Assembly: GCF_016894445.1 (NCBI RefSeq)
Contig: NZ_CP056775.1
Location: 3,164,001 to 3,228,000 of the forward strand
DNA from: Dyadobacter sandarakinus
GTDB lineage: Bacteria; Bacteroidota; Bacteroidia; Cytophagales; Spirosomataceae
DNA: 64,000 nt
Direction: 5' to 3'
Position numbers and translations under genes: made by a program. Positions 63,949-64,000 of the stretch are shown piece after piece. The notes below the pieces were generated by a model that had not been told where the DNA came from, did not search any database, and was given only the letters and a program-made list of their open reading frames with translations. Every line of letters starts with the position of its first letter. The first letter of the stretch is position 1.

Positions 63949-64000
63949 AGAAACTTGTCTTGGTACTCTTTTTCTGAAAAGCCCAGCGTCACGGCCTTAC
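63945..64000 (-). CDS. Possible C-terminal end of a gene entering from the right edge
   Basis: On the minus strand the frame is open from the window edge to a TAA at 63945-63947, giving the C-terminal residues KAVTLGFSEKEYQDKFL. The stop overlaps that of the convergent methyltransferase gene by 4 bases, a common arrangement here. The fragment is too short to name. Confidence 0.35.
   Translation of the reverse strand, partial: KAVTLGFSEKEYQDKFL

Overview
The window looks like a chromosomal segment of a Bacteroidota bacterium, most likely order Cytophagales and close to Dyadobacter/Spirosomaceae (inference from gene content; no database was searched). The evidence is a PorX regulator and a PorW/SprE-like lipoprotein of the type IX secretion system (T9SS), a subtilase ending in a T9SS sorting tail, several Bacteroidota-typical families (DUF4905, DUF2911, DUF4105, TIGR02757, WbqC), and promoters of the Bacteroidota form TTTG-N19..22-TAnnTTTG. 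Genes are dense and lie on both strands. I see no rRNA, tRNA, CRISPR array, prophage or insertion sequence, and no stretch above 300 bases without a gene.

Layout. 1-9.7 kb: the 3' end of mutS2, then a sugar or cyclitol locus (MFS permease, two Gfo/Idh/MocA dehydrogenases, a TIM-barrel isomerase) interrupted by a small four-helix-bundle gene between inverted TGAATGAN repeats, then a 1136-residue five-module periplasmic protein (ThuA, sugar dehydrogenase, PKD, cytochrome c, CBM6-like). 9.7-15.1 kb: a minus-strand LysM/DUF4905/TIGR02757 operon, divergent kdsB and porX. 15.1-22.2 kb: ftsE, fsa, the SRP RNA gene, a TPR lipoprotein, a TMEM220-like protein, birA, rsfS, ftsH and an aldose epimerase.

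22.2-25.2 kb: the most unusual part, a compact four-gene operon (PqqD-like carrier, lasso-type B2 leader protease, HPr-kinase-like kinase, nucleotidyltransferase) behind a textbook promoter. It resembles a RiPP/lasso-peptide tailoring cassette, but the macrolactam synthetase, exporter and a convincing precursor gene are absent. 25.3-34.1 kb: a BaiN-like flavoprotein, uvrC, glycerate kinase, a class A penicillin-binding protein and the PorW-like lipoprotein. 34.2-37.5 kb: an ATP synthase operon (atpZ-like, an unknown membrane protein, atpB, E, F, H) that stops at a terminator before any F1 alpha, gamma, beta or epsilon gene.

37.5-49 kb: a second sugar isomerase with an esterase, clpC, wbqC, a YciO-type protein, a glycosyltransferase, a YihY-type membrane protein, a thioesterase, mltG and an Ldh-type dehydrogenase. 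49-64 kb: a DUF502 protein, a secreted protein of unknown function, aroA, the T9SS subtilase, a Nudix hydrolase, a DUF2911 protein, thyA, an OsmC protein, a lipoprotein, pterin dehydratase, rsmI, a DUF4105 protein, an IMPase, a DinB protein, a 51-residue Cys-rich membrane protein, acs, and a THUMP-like methyltransferase at the right edge.

Functional links: PorX and the PorW-like protein belong to the secretion machinery that would export the subtilase; kdsB, PBP1A, mltG, the LysM protein and WbqC point to envelope assembly; the sugar genes at 2-9.7 kb and 37.5-40 kb suggest catabolism of modified sugars or plant-derived carbohydrate.
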